Shown here: positions 31,465 to 40,101 of the stretch, piece by piece | Numbering within the stretch: position 1 is the stretch's first letter | Layout: each line of letters starts with the position of its first letter | Assembly: GCF_004802635.2 (NCBI RefSeq) | Contig: NZ_CP046052.1 | Coordinates: forward strand, 1,612,001 to 1,676,000 | From: Methylocystis heyeri | GTDB taxonomy: Bacteria; Pseudomonadota; Alphaproteobacteria; Rhizobiales; Beijerinckiaceae | Length of the DNA: 64,000 nt | Reading direction: 5' to 3' | The notes under the pieces: model-generated | Told to the model about the DNA's origin: nothing | Database searches by the model: none | Seen by the model: the letters and a program-made list of their open reading frames with translations, nothing else | Made by a program: the position numbers and the translations under genes

Positions 31465-32586
31465 ATGGACGCAATCGTTCAAGCCTCGGACGCCGCCGAA
31501 AAGGCGCAGGGACTTCCCGTCAATTCCCATGACGAATGGTCTCCTCTCGAAGAAGTGATCGTGGGGCGCCTGGAAGGCGCAGTCATCCCTTCCAGCCATC
31601 CTGTCGTGTCCTGCAATATTCCGGGGCTTGCGGCGCGGGCGCAGGCGCTCGCCGCCGGCTTTCCCTACCCTCAAATTCTGGTCGCGCCGGCGCAGCGGGA
31701 GCTCGACGGCTTTATCTCCTTGCTGCAATCGCTGGGCGTGACGGTCCGCCGCCCTGATGTCTTCGATTTTAAGCGGCGCTTCGGCGCGCCCGGCTGGTCT
31801 TCGAGAGGCTTTTGCAACGCCTGCCCGCGAGATTGCATGCTGGTCATCGGCGACGAAATCATCGAGACGCCGATGGCCTGGCCCTGCCGCTATTTTGAAA
31901 CTCATTCCTACCGCACGCTCTTGAAGGATTATTTCCGCCGCGGGGCGCGCTGGACCGCAGCGCCGCGACCCCAACTCCTCGACCAATCGTTCGATCCCGA
32001 CTTCCGCATTCCGCAGCCCGGCGAACCGGTCTCCTACATATTGACGGAATTCGAACCCCTCTTCGACTCGGCGGATTTCTTCCGCTGCGGGCGGGATATT
32101 TTCGTCATCCGCAGCAATGTCACCAACGCATTCGGCATAGACTGGCTGCGGCGCCATCTCGGCGAGAGCTATCGCATTCATGAAATCGAGAGCCGTTGCC
32201 GCACGCCCATGCATATCGACACCACGGTCCTGCCGCTCGGCCCCGGCAGGTTCCTCGTCAACCCGGAATATGTCGACGTCGAGCGGCTGCCGCCGATCAT
32301 GAAGAAATGGGAGATTTTGGTCGCGCCGGAGCCGGATCCGATCGAGGGTCGCCTTCTCGAGCTGACTTCCCTGTGCGGCAAATGGCTCAACATGAATGTG
32401 CTGATGATCAACGAGAAGCGCGTCATCGTCGATCCGCATCACAAGGCCACGATGAAGGCGATGAAGGATTGGGGATTGGAGCCAATCCCGTGCCCCTTCC
32501 TGCATTATGCGGCCTTCGGCGGCTCGTTTCACTGCGCCACCCTGGACACGAGACGGCGCGGCGGGCTCGCGAGCTGGTTCTCGTGA
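31465..32586 (+). CDS. Glycine/inosamine amidinotransferase family protein
   Basis: Amidinotransferase fold (AGAT/StrB-type), 373 residues, transferring an amidino group from arginine to an amine acceptor. Seen: PVNSHDEWSPLEEVIVGRL at the start, FDSADFFRCGRDIFV with the catalytic Asp, the His in MHIDTTVLPLGPGR (about His250) and the nucleophile Cys in FGGSFHCATLDT (about Cys357), so the triad is intact. The ATG at 31465 is used; a TTG at 31426 would add 13 residues. The acceptor (glycine, lysine or other) cannot be told. It stands alone; the product could be a guanidino compound such as a solute or a metabolite building block. Confidence 0.88.
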   Translation: MDAIVQASDAAEKAQGLPVNSHDEWSPLEEVIVGRLEGAVIPSSHPVVSCNIPGLAARAQALAAGFPYPQILVAPAQRELDGFISLLQSLGVTVRRPDVFDFKRRFGAPGWSSRGFCNACPRDCMLVIGDEIIETPMAWPCRYFETHSYRTLLKDYFRRGARWTAAPRPQLLDQSFDPDFRIPQPGEPVSYILTEFEPLFDSADFFRCGRDIFVIRSNVTNAFGIDWLRRHLGESYRIHEIESRCRTPMHIDTTVLPLGPGRFLVNPEYVDVERLPPIMKKWEILVAPEPDPIEGRLLELTSLCGKWLNMNVLMINEKRVIVDPHHKATMKAMKDWGLEPIPCPFLHYAAFGGSFHCATLDTRRRGGLASWFS

Positions 32587-32755
32587 GTATAAATTAAAAT
32601 AATTCATAATGCCTTTTCGCCCCTACAGCTCAATCCTCTAAATGGTAGGTTGATTCGGACCCATGGGGCGGTTTAGCAAGATGAAAAATAATTCACTTGC
32701 CGCATATTTTTACCTTTGACAGAACTATACGACCGTTTGATTTGGAGGTCTGTTT
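32587..32755. promoter_or_regulatory. A+T-rich intergenic promoter region
   Basis: The stretch after the amidinotransferase (from TATAAATTAAAATAATTCAT on) is clearly richer in A+T than the flanks. Near 32718-32723 TTGACA occurs, but the hexamer 17 bases later is poor, so no promoter is asserted. A good ribosome-binding site, TTGGAGG, precedes the next start. Confidence 0.35.
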
Positions 32756-33661
32756 ATGAAACGCACGATCAATGCTCGGACGACGATGTATTTTTCGATA
32801 GCGTCCCTGCTCGGCGGTCTGGCTCCCACGCCGTCGCAAGCTGCTGACTCACGCCTCGATTTCTATGTCGCCAACAAAAATCCATACGATATAGTGATCG
32901 GATGCAGTGGGCCCTGGATGCGGAGCACATCGGCTACTGGAACTATTGTTCCAGCAGGCGCTACGCGCACGCACTTCTACACAGCGGACGTAAATGTATT
33001 TTCGCCATTTGGCGATTGGGAATGCTATGCGAAAAGGCGGGGCGCAAACAAAGAATATTGCTCGAATCTTGGAGTAACGGACGGCGTAGTAAATTCGGAG
33101 ACCGTCCTATTTCAACCCATGGAGCCGCCGAAGGGGAGGCCCTGGAAAATCCAAGTAACGCTGAATGTCGGAGAGGCGCCTGCAAAGTCATGGTGCGCAA
33201 GCGCTGCGCCGTTTCCGAGAGTTACGATTTCTGCAGAAACTGGCGGCGAAGGACCAATGGCTGCGCGTCATGCGTCTGCGGCCGCGGCCGCCCCTCTTCA
33301 CCTCAACGCCGTCCGGAGCAGCCAAACCTCGCCCCTCCTGAAGAGCCACGATATCTGGCAGTTCGCCGGCGTCGCCAATGAGACCGTCGCGGTAACGCTC
33401 GAGCGCGACGGCGCCAAAGGCAGCCAGGGCGACTCGGCGCGGCTCGACATCCGGCGGGGCGGATCGCTCATAGGCAGCGTGGCGGGCTCCCTGCCGCTCA
33501 CGCTGAGCGGCAAATTGCCCCAGACCGGCGATTACCAGATCGAGATTATCTCTCACCAGGAGGGCGGCAAGGCGCCTTTCAAGGGCTTCTATAATTTGAG
33601 CGTCGCGCCGTCTTCCGATCGAACGGTCGCAATCGAGCTTCTCTCCAATTCGTCTCACTGA
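32756..33661 (+). CDS. Secreted protein of unknown function, two-part composition
   Basis: A 301-residue exported protein with a signal peptide cleaved near PTPSQAADS. The first half (to about residue 150) is A+T-richer than the genome and has cysteines in VIGCSGPW, WECYAKRRG and EYCSNLG. The second half is typical G+C-rich host sequence and has a beta-rich pattern (NETVAVTLERD, GDYQIEIIS) resembling a pre-peptidase C-terminal-like sandwich. It may be a fusion of a transferred segment to a resident domain. Good TTGGAGG before the start. No enzyme motif is seen, and I do not recognise the full-length family. Confidence 0.7.
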   Translation: MKRTINARTTMYFSIASLLGGLAPTPSQAADSRLDFYVANKNPYDIVIGCSGPWMRSTSATGTIVPAGATRTHFYTADVNVFSPFGDWECYAKRRGANKEYCSNLGVTDGVVNSETVLFQPMEPPKGRPWKIQVTLNVGEAPAKSWCASAAPFPRVTISAETGGEGPMAARHASAAAAAPLHLNAVRSSQTSPLLKSHDIWQFAGVANETVAVTLERDGAKGSQGDSARLDIRRGGSLIGSVAGSLPLTLSGKLPQTGDYQIEIISHQEGGKAPFKGFYNLSVAPSSDRTVAIELLSNSSH

Positions 33662-33814
33662 CCTCTCGGGCGCGGCGATAGACATCGCCGCGCCGCATCG
33701 CGCGCCGGAGCTCCCGCGGGCGTCGTTTCGTCACAGCGCCGCGGCGCTCGGCGTCTGCGACTTGGAGGCGGTTCATTCCGATGCTATTCGAAGGAGTTGT
33801 TGGACCAAGTCTTA

Positions 33815-34652
33815 GGGCCCAGACTCATAACCAATAGCTGACAGTGGCAGCGAGGCAAACGGCGGCGAGGAAATTGACGGCGTTTCTGTCGTAGCGCGTC
33901 GCCACGCGTCTAAAATCCTTTAAACGGCAGAACATGCGCTCGATGGCGTTGCGGTTTCGATAGAGGAGCGGCGAAAAGCAGTTCTTCCATTTGCGGTTGG
34001 CCTTGGGCGGAATATTCGGCAGTGCGCCGCCGTCCTCGATCCTACGGCGGATGGCGTTGCTGTCGTATCCCTTGTCGCCGTGGAGGACTTCGCAAGGCGG
34101 AAGATGGGCAAGAAGTTCCGCGCCCGCTGTGCAATCGGCGACGTTTCCGGCTGTGAGCATGAAAGCTATGGGTCGACATTGCGCGTCGGTCAGCGCGTGG
34201 ATTTTCGTTGTGCGTCCACCGCGCGAGCGGCCGATGGCCTGATTTTTCTCCCCCCTTTGCCGCCGCTGGCCGAGCGATGCGCTTTCACCGCCGAGGAGTC
34301 GATGAGAACTTCCGTCGGCGGCCCGCCGGCTTGAGCGAGTGCATGGAACAAGTCGACCCAGACGCCCTTGGCGGCCCAACGGACATAGCGATTATAAAGT
34401 GTCTTTTTGGGCCCGTATTCCGGCGGTGCGTCGACCCAGCGCCCGCCGGATTTGAGCACTTGGACGATGCCGCTGATGACCCTGCGGTCGTCGACCCGCG
34501 CCTTGCCGCGCGTGTCAGTGGGAAGATGTGGCGCAATCTTCGAAAACTGCGCATCTGTCAGCCAGAATTGATCGCGAATCATCGGCGCTTCCTTTCGGAA
34601 GCCCTGAATCACAACCCGCTCTTTACGCCAAGCACTTTATGGGTCTGGACCC
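33815..34652. mobile_element. IS5-family insertion sequence (IS427-like)
   Basis: About 838 bp with 16-base terminal inverted repeats: GGGCCCAGACTCATAA (33815-33830) and, read inward from the right end, GGGTCCAGACCCATAA (34637-34652), matching at 14 of 16. The flanks on both sides carry TA (33813-33814 and 34653-34654), the expected 2-bp target duplication. The transposase is split into two overlapping frames on the minus strand, as is normal for this group. Ends and frames look complete, so the copy may be active. Confidence 0.9.
33825..34582 (-). CDS. IS5-family transposase, two frames joined by frameshift
   Basis: The first frame runs 34582 to 34190 (MIRDQFWLTDAQFSKIAPHL, with GPKKTLYNRYVRWAAKGVW and the Asp of VLIDSSAVKAHR). 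The second, ending at 33825, carries AIGRSRGGRTTKIHALTDA, HGDKGYDSNAIRRRIED with the second Asp, and NAIERMFCRLKDFRRVATRYD with the Glu, completing the DDE triad. The switch is near 34235-34255, where the minus strand reads G- and A-runs (AAAGGGGGGAGAAAAATC), a plausible slippery site. Programmed frameshifting is the normal mode in this group, so it is not called a pseudogene, although an accidental frameshift cannot be excluded. Confidence 0.88.
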
Positions 34653-34680
34653 TAGGGCAAGTTTCAAATTAGGGGGATGA

Positions 34681-35073
34681 ATGCGTAAAACAGCGATATT
34701 CTGCGCTCTCGCTCTGACCGTCGGAGTCGCGGCCTGCGCCGGCCTGGGCGCTCAACAAACCCAGGATCAACTGGCCGCCGCGCAATTCGCCCGCAAACAG
34801 GCGGACACGCCCGCTAAACTCGCCAAGCTCAAGGCGTTGCCGCAGAACAAGGTGACCCTCGTCGTCAAAAACGGCAAGAACTACTATATTTACGCCGACG
34901 CCGCTCAGTGCCAGTGCCTCTACATCGGCAAAGAGGCTAATTACCAACAATATCAGCAAATTCGCATCGCCCAGAACATCGCCGACGAACAGCAGGCGGC
35001 GGCGGCCATGAACCAGGAGGCCGCGATGGATTGGGACTCATGGGGGCCATGGGGACCCGGCTTCTTTTACTGA
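34681..35073 (+). CDS. Small lipoprotein, hypothetical
   Basis: A 130-residue predicted lipoprotein: [19 protein letters not shown] gives a lipobox at Cys19. The mature protein has a [18 protein letters not shown] strand pair, a cysteine pair in [10 protein letters not shown], a Gln/Ala-rich stretch and an aromatic end [14 protein letters not shown]. Such small lipoproteins with a central VVKNGKxYY segment are widespread in rhizobia without known function. The IS ends only 28 bases before the ATG, leaving room for the ribosome-binding site AGGGGG but hardly for the native promoter. A strong terminator follows. Confidence 0.75.
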   Translation: MRKTAIFCALALTVGVAACAGLGAQQTQDQLAAAQFARKQADTPAKLAKLKALPQNKVTLVVKNGKNYYIYADAAQCQCLYIGKEANYQQYQQIRIAQNIADEQQAAAAMNQEAAMDWDSWGPWGPGFFY

Positions 35074-35101
35074 CGCCAGATCCGCATCGCGTGCGTTTTC
35101 G

Positions 35102-35136
35102 ACAGGGCGGCCTCTTTCCGCCCTGTTTCTTTTTTT
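35102..35136 (+). terminator. Rho-independent terminator after the small lipoprotein
   Basis: Perfect stem ACAGGGCGG (35102-35110) with CCGCCCTGT (35118-35126), a 7-base loop, then a tract of T broken by one C. A textbook intrinsic terminator 28 bases after the lipoprotein stop. Confidence 0.9.
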
Positions 35137-35249
35137 GCGCGGACCAGGCGATCTCTCCCGGCGGCGGCTTTGGCGGACGAGGTTTGACCGCGCATCCCCA
35201 GAGCCCTACAAACGCGCGAACCCCAAAAGAAATCCCGCGCGGCCTGCCC

Positions 35250-36335
35250 ATGTCCCACAACAGTTTCGGCCATCTCTTCCGCGTCACGACCTTCGGCGAA
35301 AGCCATGGCCCCGCCCTCGGCGCCGTAATCGACGGCTGCCCGCCGCGCATCGAGCTGACGGCAGCGGAAATTCAGGTCTATCTCGACAAGCGGAAGCCCG
35401 GCCAGTCGCGCTTCACCACGCAAAGGCGTGAGCCGGACGAAGTGAAGATTCTTTCCGGCGTCTTCGAGGACCGCTCCGGCCGGCAGGTCACGACCGGAAC
35501 CCCGATTGCGCTGATGATCGAGAACACCGACCAGCGCTCCAAGGACTACGGCGAAATCGCCCAGAAATACCGGCCCGGCCACGCCGATTACGTCTATGAC
35601 GCCAAATATGGCGTCAGGGACTACCGCGGCGGCGGCCGCTCGTCCGCGCGCGAGACCGCCGCCCGCGTCGCGGCCGGAGCCGTGGCGCGCAAGATTATTC
35701 CCGGCGTGACGATCCGGGGCGCATTGGTGCAGATCGGCCCCCACAGAATCGATCGTTCGCGGTTCGATTGGGCCGAGGTGGAGAACAATCCTTTCTTCTG
35801 CCCCGACAAGGAGACCGCCGCGCGCTGGGCCGATTATCTCGACGATATCCGCAAGGCGGGCTCCTCCATCGGCGCGATCATAGAAATCGAGGCGACGGGC
35901 GTCCCGGTCGGCTGGGGCGCGCCGATCTACGGCAAGCTCGATTCGGAGCTCGCCGCCGCGCTCATGTCGATCAATGCGGTGAAGGGCGTGGAAATCGGGG
36001 CCGGCTTCGCCGCGGCGGAGCTTACCGGCGAGGCCAACGCCGACGAAATGCGCGCAGGGCCCGACGGCGCTCCCTTGTTTCTGTCCAACAACGCGGGAGG
36101 CATGCTCGGCGGCATTTCCACCGGGCAACCGATCGTGGCGCGTTTTGCGGTGAAGCCGACTTCCTCGATCCTGACTCCGCGCCGCTCGATCGACAGCAAA
36201 GGCCAGGACGCCGATGTCGTCACCAAAGGCCGCCACGATCCCTGCGTCGGCATCAGGGGGGTCCCGGTGGGCGAGGCCATGATGGCCTGCGTGCTCGCCG
36301 ACCAGTTCCTGCGCCACCGCGCCCAGATCGGCTGA
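35250..36335 (+). CDS. aroC: Chorismate synthase
   Basis: Converts 5-enolpyruvylshikimate-3-phosphate to chorismate with reduced FMN, the last step of the shikimate pathway. It has 361 residues, the usual length. Motifs: N-terminal [48 protein letters not shown] (shown in its parts [13 protein letters not shown] and [15 protein letters not shown]), and the C-terminal [19 protein letters not shown] with [17 protein letters not shown]. The start [10 protein letters not shown] at 35250 is the family start; an upstream in-frame extension overlaps the terminator and is rejected. The stop overlaps the next start by one base. Confidence 0.97.
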   Translation: MSHNSFGHLFRVTTFGESHGPALGAVIDGCPPRIELTAAEIQVYLDKRKPGQSRFTTQRREPDEVKILSGVFEDRSGRQVTTGTPIALMIENTDQRSKDYGEIAQKYRPGHADYVYDAKYGVRDYRGGGRSSARETAARVAAGAVARKIIPGVTIRGALVQIGPHRIDRSRFDWAEVENNPFFCPDKETAARWADYLDDIRKAGSSIGAIIEIEATGVPVGWGAPIYGKLDSELAAALMSINAVKGVEIGAGFAAAELTGEANADEMRAGPDGAPLFLSNNAGGMLGGISTGQPIVARFAVKPTSSILTPRRSIDSKGQDADVVTKGRHDPCVGIRGVPVGEAMMACVLADQFLRHRAQIG

Positions 36336-37336
36336 TGATAAGGCCCACCCGTCGCGAAGCGCTTGCGCTGGCGGCGGCTCCTTTTTGCTCCGCTTTCGCC
36401 GCGCGGCCAGCGACCCTCCTGGTTCTGCCTCCGCCGGAGCCCGCCCATGATCCCGGGCCGGGCCGGCCGGATCGACCCGAACGCCTCGAAGCCGTGAAGC
36501 GCGTGCTTGCACAAGAGCCCTTTGCGGCTGCGGCCCGCGCGGAAGCGCGGCCGGCATCGAAGGAGGCGCTGCTGCGCGTGCATGAAGCCGCTTATGTCGC
36601 ACGCCTCGAGGCCGCTTCGCCCACGAGCGGATACGCCCAGATCGCCCCGGATATGGCGATGTCCCCCGGCTCCCTGCAGGCGGCGCTGACGGCGGCCGGA
36701 GGCGGCGTCTTCGCGGTCGAACAGGTCATGCGCAAAGAGGCGCGCAACGCCTTCGTCGCGACGCGCCCGCCCGGGCACCACGCCCTGCCACAGACGGCCA
36801 TGGGCTTTTGTTTTTTCAACAACGCCGCGATCGCCGCGCACCACGCCTTGACCGCCCGCGGCGCAGAGCGCGTGGGAATCGTCGATTTCGACGTCCATCA
36901 CGGCAATGGCGTTCAGCAGATTTTCTGGAGCGAGCAAAACGTGCTGTATTGCTCCAGTCACCAGACCCCACTTTACCCCGGCACGGGCGCGTTAGGCGAG
37001 ACGGGAGCCTTCGACAATATCGTCAATGCGCCGCTCTCCAAGGGAGACGGCGGCGCGGCTTTTCGGGAGGCTTGGGCATCGCGGATTCTGCCGCGCCTGA
37101 GCGCGTTCAGCCCCGATCTCATAATCATCTGCGCGGGCTTCGACGCCCATCTGCACGATCCGCTCGGCGGCCTGCGGCTCGTCGAGGCGGATTTCTATGA
37201 GGTGACGCTGCGAATCATGGAAATCGCCGCACGGCGCTGCGGCGGGCGGGTGGTCTCCCTGCTCGAAGGCGGCTACCGGCCCGATGATCTCGCCGCCTCG
37301 GTCGCGGCTCATGTCGGCGCTCTGCTGGAGGCGTAA
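36335..37336 (+). CDS. Histone-deacetylase/acetylpolyamine-amidohydrolase family protein with Tat-like leader
   Basis: Zinc deacetylase fold, 333 residues. Family motifs: RPPGHHALPQTAMGFCFFNN, DFDVHHGNGVQQIFW (zinc Asp and His), ICAGFDAHLHDPLGG (zinc Asp) and SLLEGGYRPDDLA. The first 28 residues, [19 protein letters not shown] then AFAARPA, look like a twin-arginine export signal. That is odd for this normally cytoplasmic family, and the homologue at 46872 lacks it. Start overlaps the aroC stop (TGATG). Substrate unknown; acetylated polyamines or other acyl-amines are possible. Confidence 0.9.
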   Translation: MIRPTRREALALAAAPFCSAFAARPATLLVLPPPEPAHDPGPGRPDRPERLEAVKRVLAQEPFAAAARAEARPASKEALLRVHEAAYVARLEAASPTSGYAQIAPDMAMSPGSLQAALTAAGGGVFAVEQVMRKEARNAFVATRPPGHHALPQTAMGFCFFNNAAIAAHHALTARGAERVGIVDFDVHHGNGVQQIFWSEQNVLYCSSHQTPLYPGTGALGETGAFDNIVNAPLSKGDGGAAFREAWASRILPRLSAFSPDLIIICAGFDAHLHDPLGGLRLVEADFYEVTLRIMEIAARRCGGRVVSLLEGGYRPDDLAASVAAHVGALLEA

Positions 37337-37480
37337 AAGAACTGGGGAATCGGGCGAAGGGCGCTTACCCTCCCCTCGATGGGCTACCGCATGCACACAT
37401 CTCTCCCGGAAGCCGTCATGGCCGGGCTTCAGGGGAATCTGATGAAGGGAAAAAGAACCATTGAACGTGGGGCTCCTCAT

Positions 37481-37589
37481 CCCTCCCCCTTGCAGGGAGG
37501 GCGGAGCGCGCAGCGCGACGGGTGATATTCAAAACCCCGTCACCCTCGCCCTTCGAGACGCCCGCTACGCGGGCTCCCCAGGGCGAGGG
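37481..37589. repeat. Pair of strong hairpins between converging genes
   Basis: First hairpin CCCTCCC/GGGAGGG (37481-37501). Second hairpin with outer arms CCCTCGCCCT (37543-37552) and AGGGCGAGGG (37580-37589) and inner arms GCCCGC (37560-37565) and GCGGGC (37569-37574). It resembles the intergenic palindromic repeats of rhizobial genomes and may also stop transcription from both the deacetylase and purC sides. Confidence 0.65.
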
Positions 37590-37605
37590 AATTGGTTTTC
37601 CTGCT

Positions 37606-38370
37606 TTAATCGACCAGCTTGGGCGCAGCGGGGCGCGGAGCTTCGTTGTCCTGCATGATGCCGAGACGGCGGGCGACCTCGGTATAGGCTTCCACGAGCC
37701 CGCCCATGTCGCGGCGGAAACGGTCCTTGTCGAGCTTGTCGTTGGACTTGATGTCCCACAAGCGGCAGGAATCCGGGGAAATCTCGTCGGCGACGACGAT
37801 GCGCATCATCTCGCCTTCCCACAGCCGGCCGCATTCCATCTTGAAATCGACCAGCCTGATGCCGACGCCGAGGAACAAGCCGGTGAGGAAGTCGTTGACG
37901 CGAATGGCCAGGGCCATGATGTCGTCGATTTCCTGGGGGCTCGCCCAGCCGAAGGCGGTGATGTGCTCCTCCGAGACCATCGGGTCGTCGAGGGCGTCGT
38001 TCTTGTAATAGAACTCGATGATGGAGCGCGGCAGCTGCGTGCCTTCCTCCAGGCCGAGGCGCTTCGAGAGCGAGCCGGCCGCCACATTGCGGACAACCAC
38101 TTCCAGCGGAATGATCTCGACCTCGCGGATGAGCTGCTCGCGCATGTTGAGCCGGCGTATGAAATGCGTCGGCACGCCGATGGCGTTCAGATTCTGGAAC
38201 ACATATTCCGAAATCCGGTTGTTGAGCACGCCCTTCCCGTCGATCACCTCGTGTTTCTTGGCGTTGAAGGCCGTGGCGTCGTCCTTGAAGTGCTGGATGA
38301 GGGTCCCGGGCTCGGGCCCTTCGTAGAGCACTTTGGCCTTGCCCTCATAAATGCGGCGGCGGCGGTTCAT
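37606..38370 (-). CDS. purC: Phosphoribosylaminoimidazole-succinocarboxamide synthase
   Basis: SAICAR synthetase of purine synthesis, joining CAIR and aspartate with ATP. It has 254 residues from [18 protein letters not shown], the start typical of rhizobial PurC; the frame allows 10 more residues from 38400. Motifs: [57 protein letters not shown] and [27 protein letters not shown] (seen in parts). Here purC stands apart from purS-purQ, which are at 54.1-55.1 kb. Confidence 0.97.
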   Translation of the reverse strand: MNRRRRIYEGKAKVLYEGPEPGTLIQHFKDDATAFNAKKHEVIDGKGVLNNRISEYVFQNLNAIGVPTHFIRRLNMREQLIREVEIIPLEVVVRNVAAGSLSKRLGLEEGTQLPRSIIEFYYKNDALDDPMVSEEHITAFGWASPQEIDDIMALAIRVNDFLTGLFLGVGIRLVDFKMECGRLWEGEMMRIVVADEISPDSCRLWDIKSNDKLDKDRFRRDMGGLVEAYTEVARRLGIMQDNEAPRPAAPKLVD

Positions 38371-38721
38371 TGGGATCAACCGAGGCTTGAGAAAATCCAT
38401 GGGTGGGACCCGTGGCTCCTTAGTTTAGCGCTCCAGCGCCGGCCGTCTCGTTCGGGGGCATAGGCCTGCGAACTCGCGCTTTCCGCGGAGCGGCGTTCTT
38501 TGAATAGCCGCGGGTGGCGCGGTGGTAGCGTGTTCCCGCGCCTGTGACAACCCTTTGGAGAACCTTAGCGCAAAGCGCCGCGCTGCACAACGCGCACTGT
38601 TTATGGGCAGAAGCGCCTTCGCCATTGGATTTTGCGGCGGATCAACGTATATCCCCCGCGGAGGCGCCGCCGGCTGACGACAGCGCCGCGCTGATTTCTT
38701 GCAATAGCCGAGGACGGAATT
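38371..38721. promoter_or_regulatory. Divergent intergenic region between purC and the zeta-inhibitor gene
   Basis: About 350 bases that must carry promoters for purC (leftward) and the DUF1476 gene (rightward). No small gene with credible coding character and no clear -35/-10 pair, purine box or riboswitch was recognised. Confidence 0.35.
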
Positions 38722-39045
38722 ATGAGCACCTTCGATAAGCGCGAGGATACGTTCGAAAAGAGTTTCGTCCATGAGGAAGAGCTTCACTTCCGCGCCGAAG
38801 CGCGCCGCAACAAGCTGGTGGGCCTCTGGGCGGCGGAAAAGCTCGGGAAAAGCGGGGCCGACGCCGAAAGCTACGCCGATCAGCTCGTGGCGGCGGAGAC
38901 CGCGGCCAACGCCGTGGAGATCGTCGTCGCCCGCCTGCTCAAGGACTTCGCCGACGCCGGCGTCGAACAGTCGGAGCACCAGATTCGCCGCACCATGGAC
39001 GAGATGCTGACCAAGGCTTTGGCCGAGATCAAATCCGGCGAGTAA
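38722..39045 (+). CDS. DUF1476 protein, F1-ATPase inhibitor subunit zeta
   Basis: A 107-residue, mostly helical, charged protein. It matches the alphaproteobacterial zeta subunit described in Paracoccus, a natural inhibitor of the main F1Fo-ATPase hydrolytic activity. Signature: N-terminal inhibitory segment TFDKREDTFEKSFVHEEEL, then FRAEARRNKLVGLWAAEKLG, and the C-terminal helices VVARLLKDFADAGV with HQIRRTMDEM. The window also has an alternative N-ATPase, but zeta is expected to act on the conventional enzyme encoded elsewhere. Confidence 0.92.
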   Translation: MSTFDKREDTFEKSFVHEEELHFRAEARRNKLVGLWAAEKLGKSGADAESYADQLVAAETAANAVEIVVARLLKDFADAGVEQSEHQIRRTMDEMLTKALAEIKSGE

Positions 39046-39104
39046 AACCCGGCCGGGTCGCCTCGGCGAGGCTTTGTTTACCCCCGAGGCGCAATCCTGG
39101 CCCC

Positions 39105-40094
39105 ATGCGCGAATCACGCACCACCAGCCTGCGGTCGGCGAAGCCTTTCCCCGGCGGCGAGGCTTTCCCGGCGAGCCCGGAGATCGGCGAGCAGGCCCGA
39201 CTCTGGCTCGCATGGCTCGGGGGCGAGCGCCGCTCGTCCCCCCTCACGCTCGACGCCTACGCCCGCGACGTTCGCTTTTTCCTGGCCTTCCTGACCGAAC
39301 ATCTCGGCGCTCCGCCCGATCCGGCGGCCCTGAAGGCGCTCGAGCCCGCCGACGTCAGGTCGTTCCTGGCCAAGCGCCGGAACGAGGGGATCGAGAGCAG
39401 ATCGCTGCTGCGCGCCCTGGCGGCCATCCGCTCCTTTCTGCGCTTTCTCGAAAAAAAAGGGCTGGCCAAGACCGACCTGTTCGGCGCGGTAAGAGCGCCC
39501 AAGCGCCCGCATAGCCTGCCCAAAGCGCTCACGGTCGACGACGCCCGCGACCTGGTCGATCCGGGGACGAGAGCCGGCGAAGCGCGCGAGCCCTGGATTT
39601 TGGCGCGCGACGCGGCTGCGCTCGCCCTGCTCTACGGCGCCGGATTGCGCATCTCGGAAGCGCTCTCGATCGAACATGCGCGCGCCCCCATCGGGGCCGT
39701 CGACCGCGTGACCATCACCGGCAAGGGCGGCAAAACCCGCACCGTGCCGGTTATCGAGCCCGTGCGGCGCTTGATCGAGGACTATATCGACCTCTGCCCC
39801 TACGCCCTTGCCGGAGGCCCGCTCTTTGTGGGCGCCAAGGGAGGCCCGCTCTCGCCGCGCATCGTCCAGCTCGCGACGCAGCGCATGCGCGGCGCGCTGG
39901 GCCTGCCCGACAGCGCCACGCCTCACGCCCTGCGCCACTCCTTTGCCACGCATCTGTTGGGGCGCGGCGGAGATCTGCGCACGATTCAGGAACTGCTCGG
40001 CCACGCTTCGCTTTCGACCACGCAAATATACACTGCGGTCGACAAGCAGCGCCTGCTCGACGCCTACAGACTGTCCCATCCGCGCGCGGACTGA
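39105..40094 (+). CDS. xerC: Tyrosine recombinase XerC
   Basis: Site-specific recombinase that resolves chromosome dimers with XerD at dif; 329 residues. The N-terminal SAM-like domain (LTLDAYARDVRFFLAFL) is followed by a catalytic domain with all active residues: Arg182 (GAGLRISEAL), Lys207 (GKGGKTR), His274 and Arg277 (HALRHSFATHLL), His300 (LLGHASL) and the nucleophile Tyr309 (TQIYTAVD). The extended N-terminus of about 30 residues is common in rhizobia. No phage or integron genes are near, and the short family-typical length favours the housekeeping role over an element integrase. Confidence 0.93.
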   Translation: MRESRTTSLRSAKPFPGGEAFPASPEIGEQARLWLAWLGGERRSSPLTLDAYARDVRFFLAFLTEHLGAPPDPAALKALEPADVRSFLAKRRNEGIESRSLLRALAAIRSFLRFLEKKGLAKTDLFGAVRAPKRPHSLPKALTVDDARDLVDPGTRAGEAREPWILARDAAALALLYGAGLRISEALSIEHARAPIGAVDRVTITGKGGKTRTVPVIEPVRRLIEDYIDLCPYALAGGPLFVGAKGGPLSPRIVQLATQRMRGALGLPDSATPHALRHSFATHLLGRGGDLRTIQELLGHASLSTTQIYTAVDKQRLLDAYRLSHPRAD

Positions 40095-40101
40095 GGAAGC
40101 C

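Noticed and set aside
33825..34582. Transposase pseudogene
   Set aside because: Two overlapping frames with a slippery stretch are the normal expression mode of this IS5 subgroup, and the ends and catalytic residues look intact.
39105..40094. Phage or integron integrase
   Set aside because: All features match XerC, no element ends or phage genes are around, and the neighbours are housekeeping genes.
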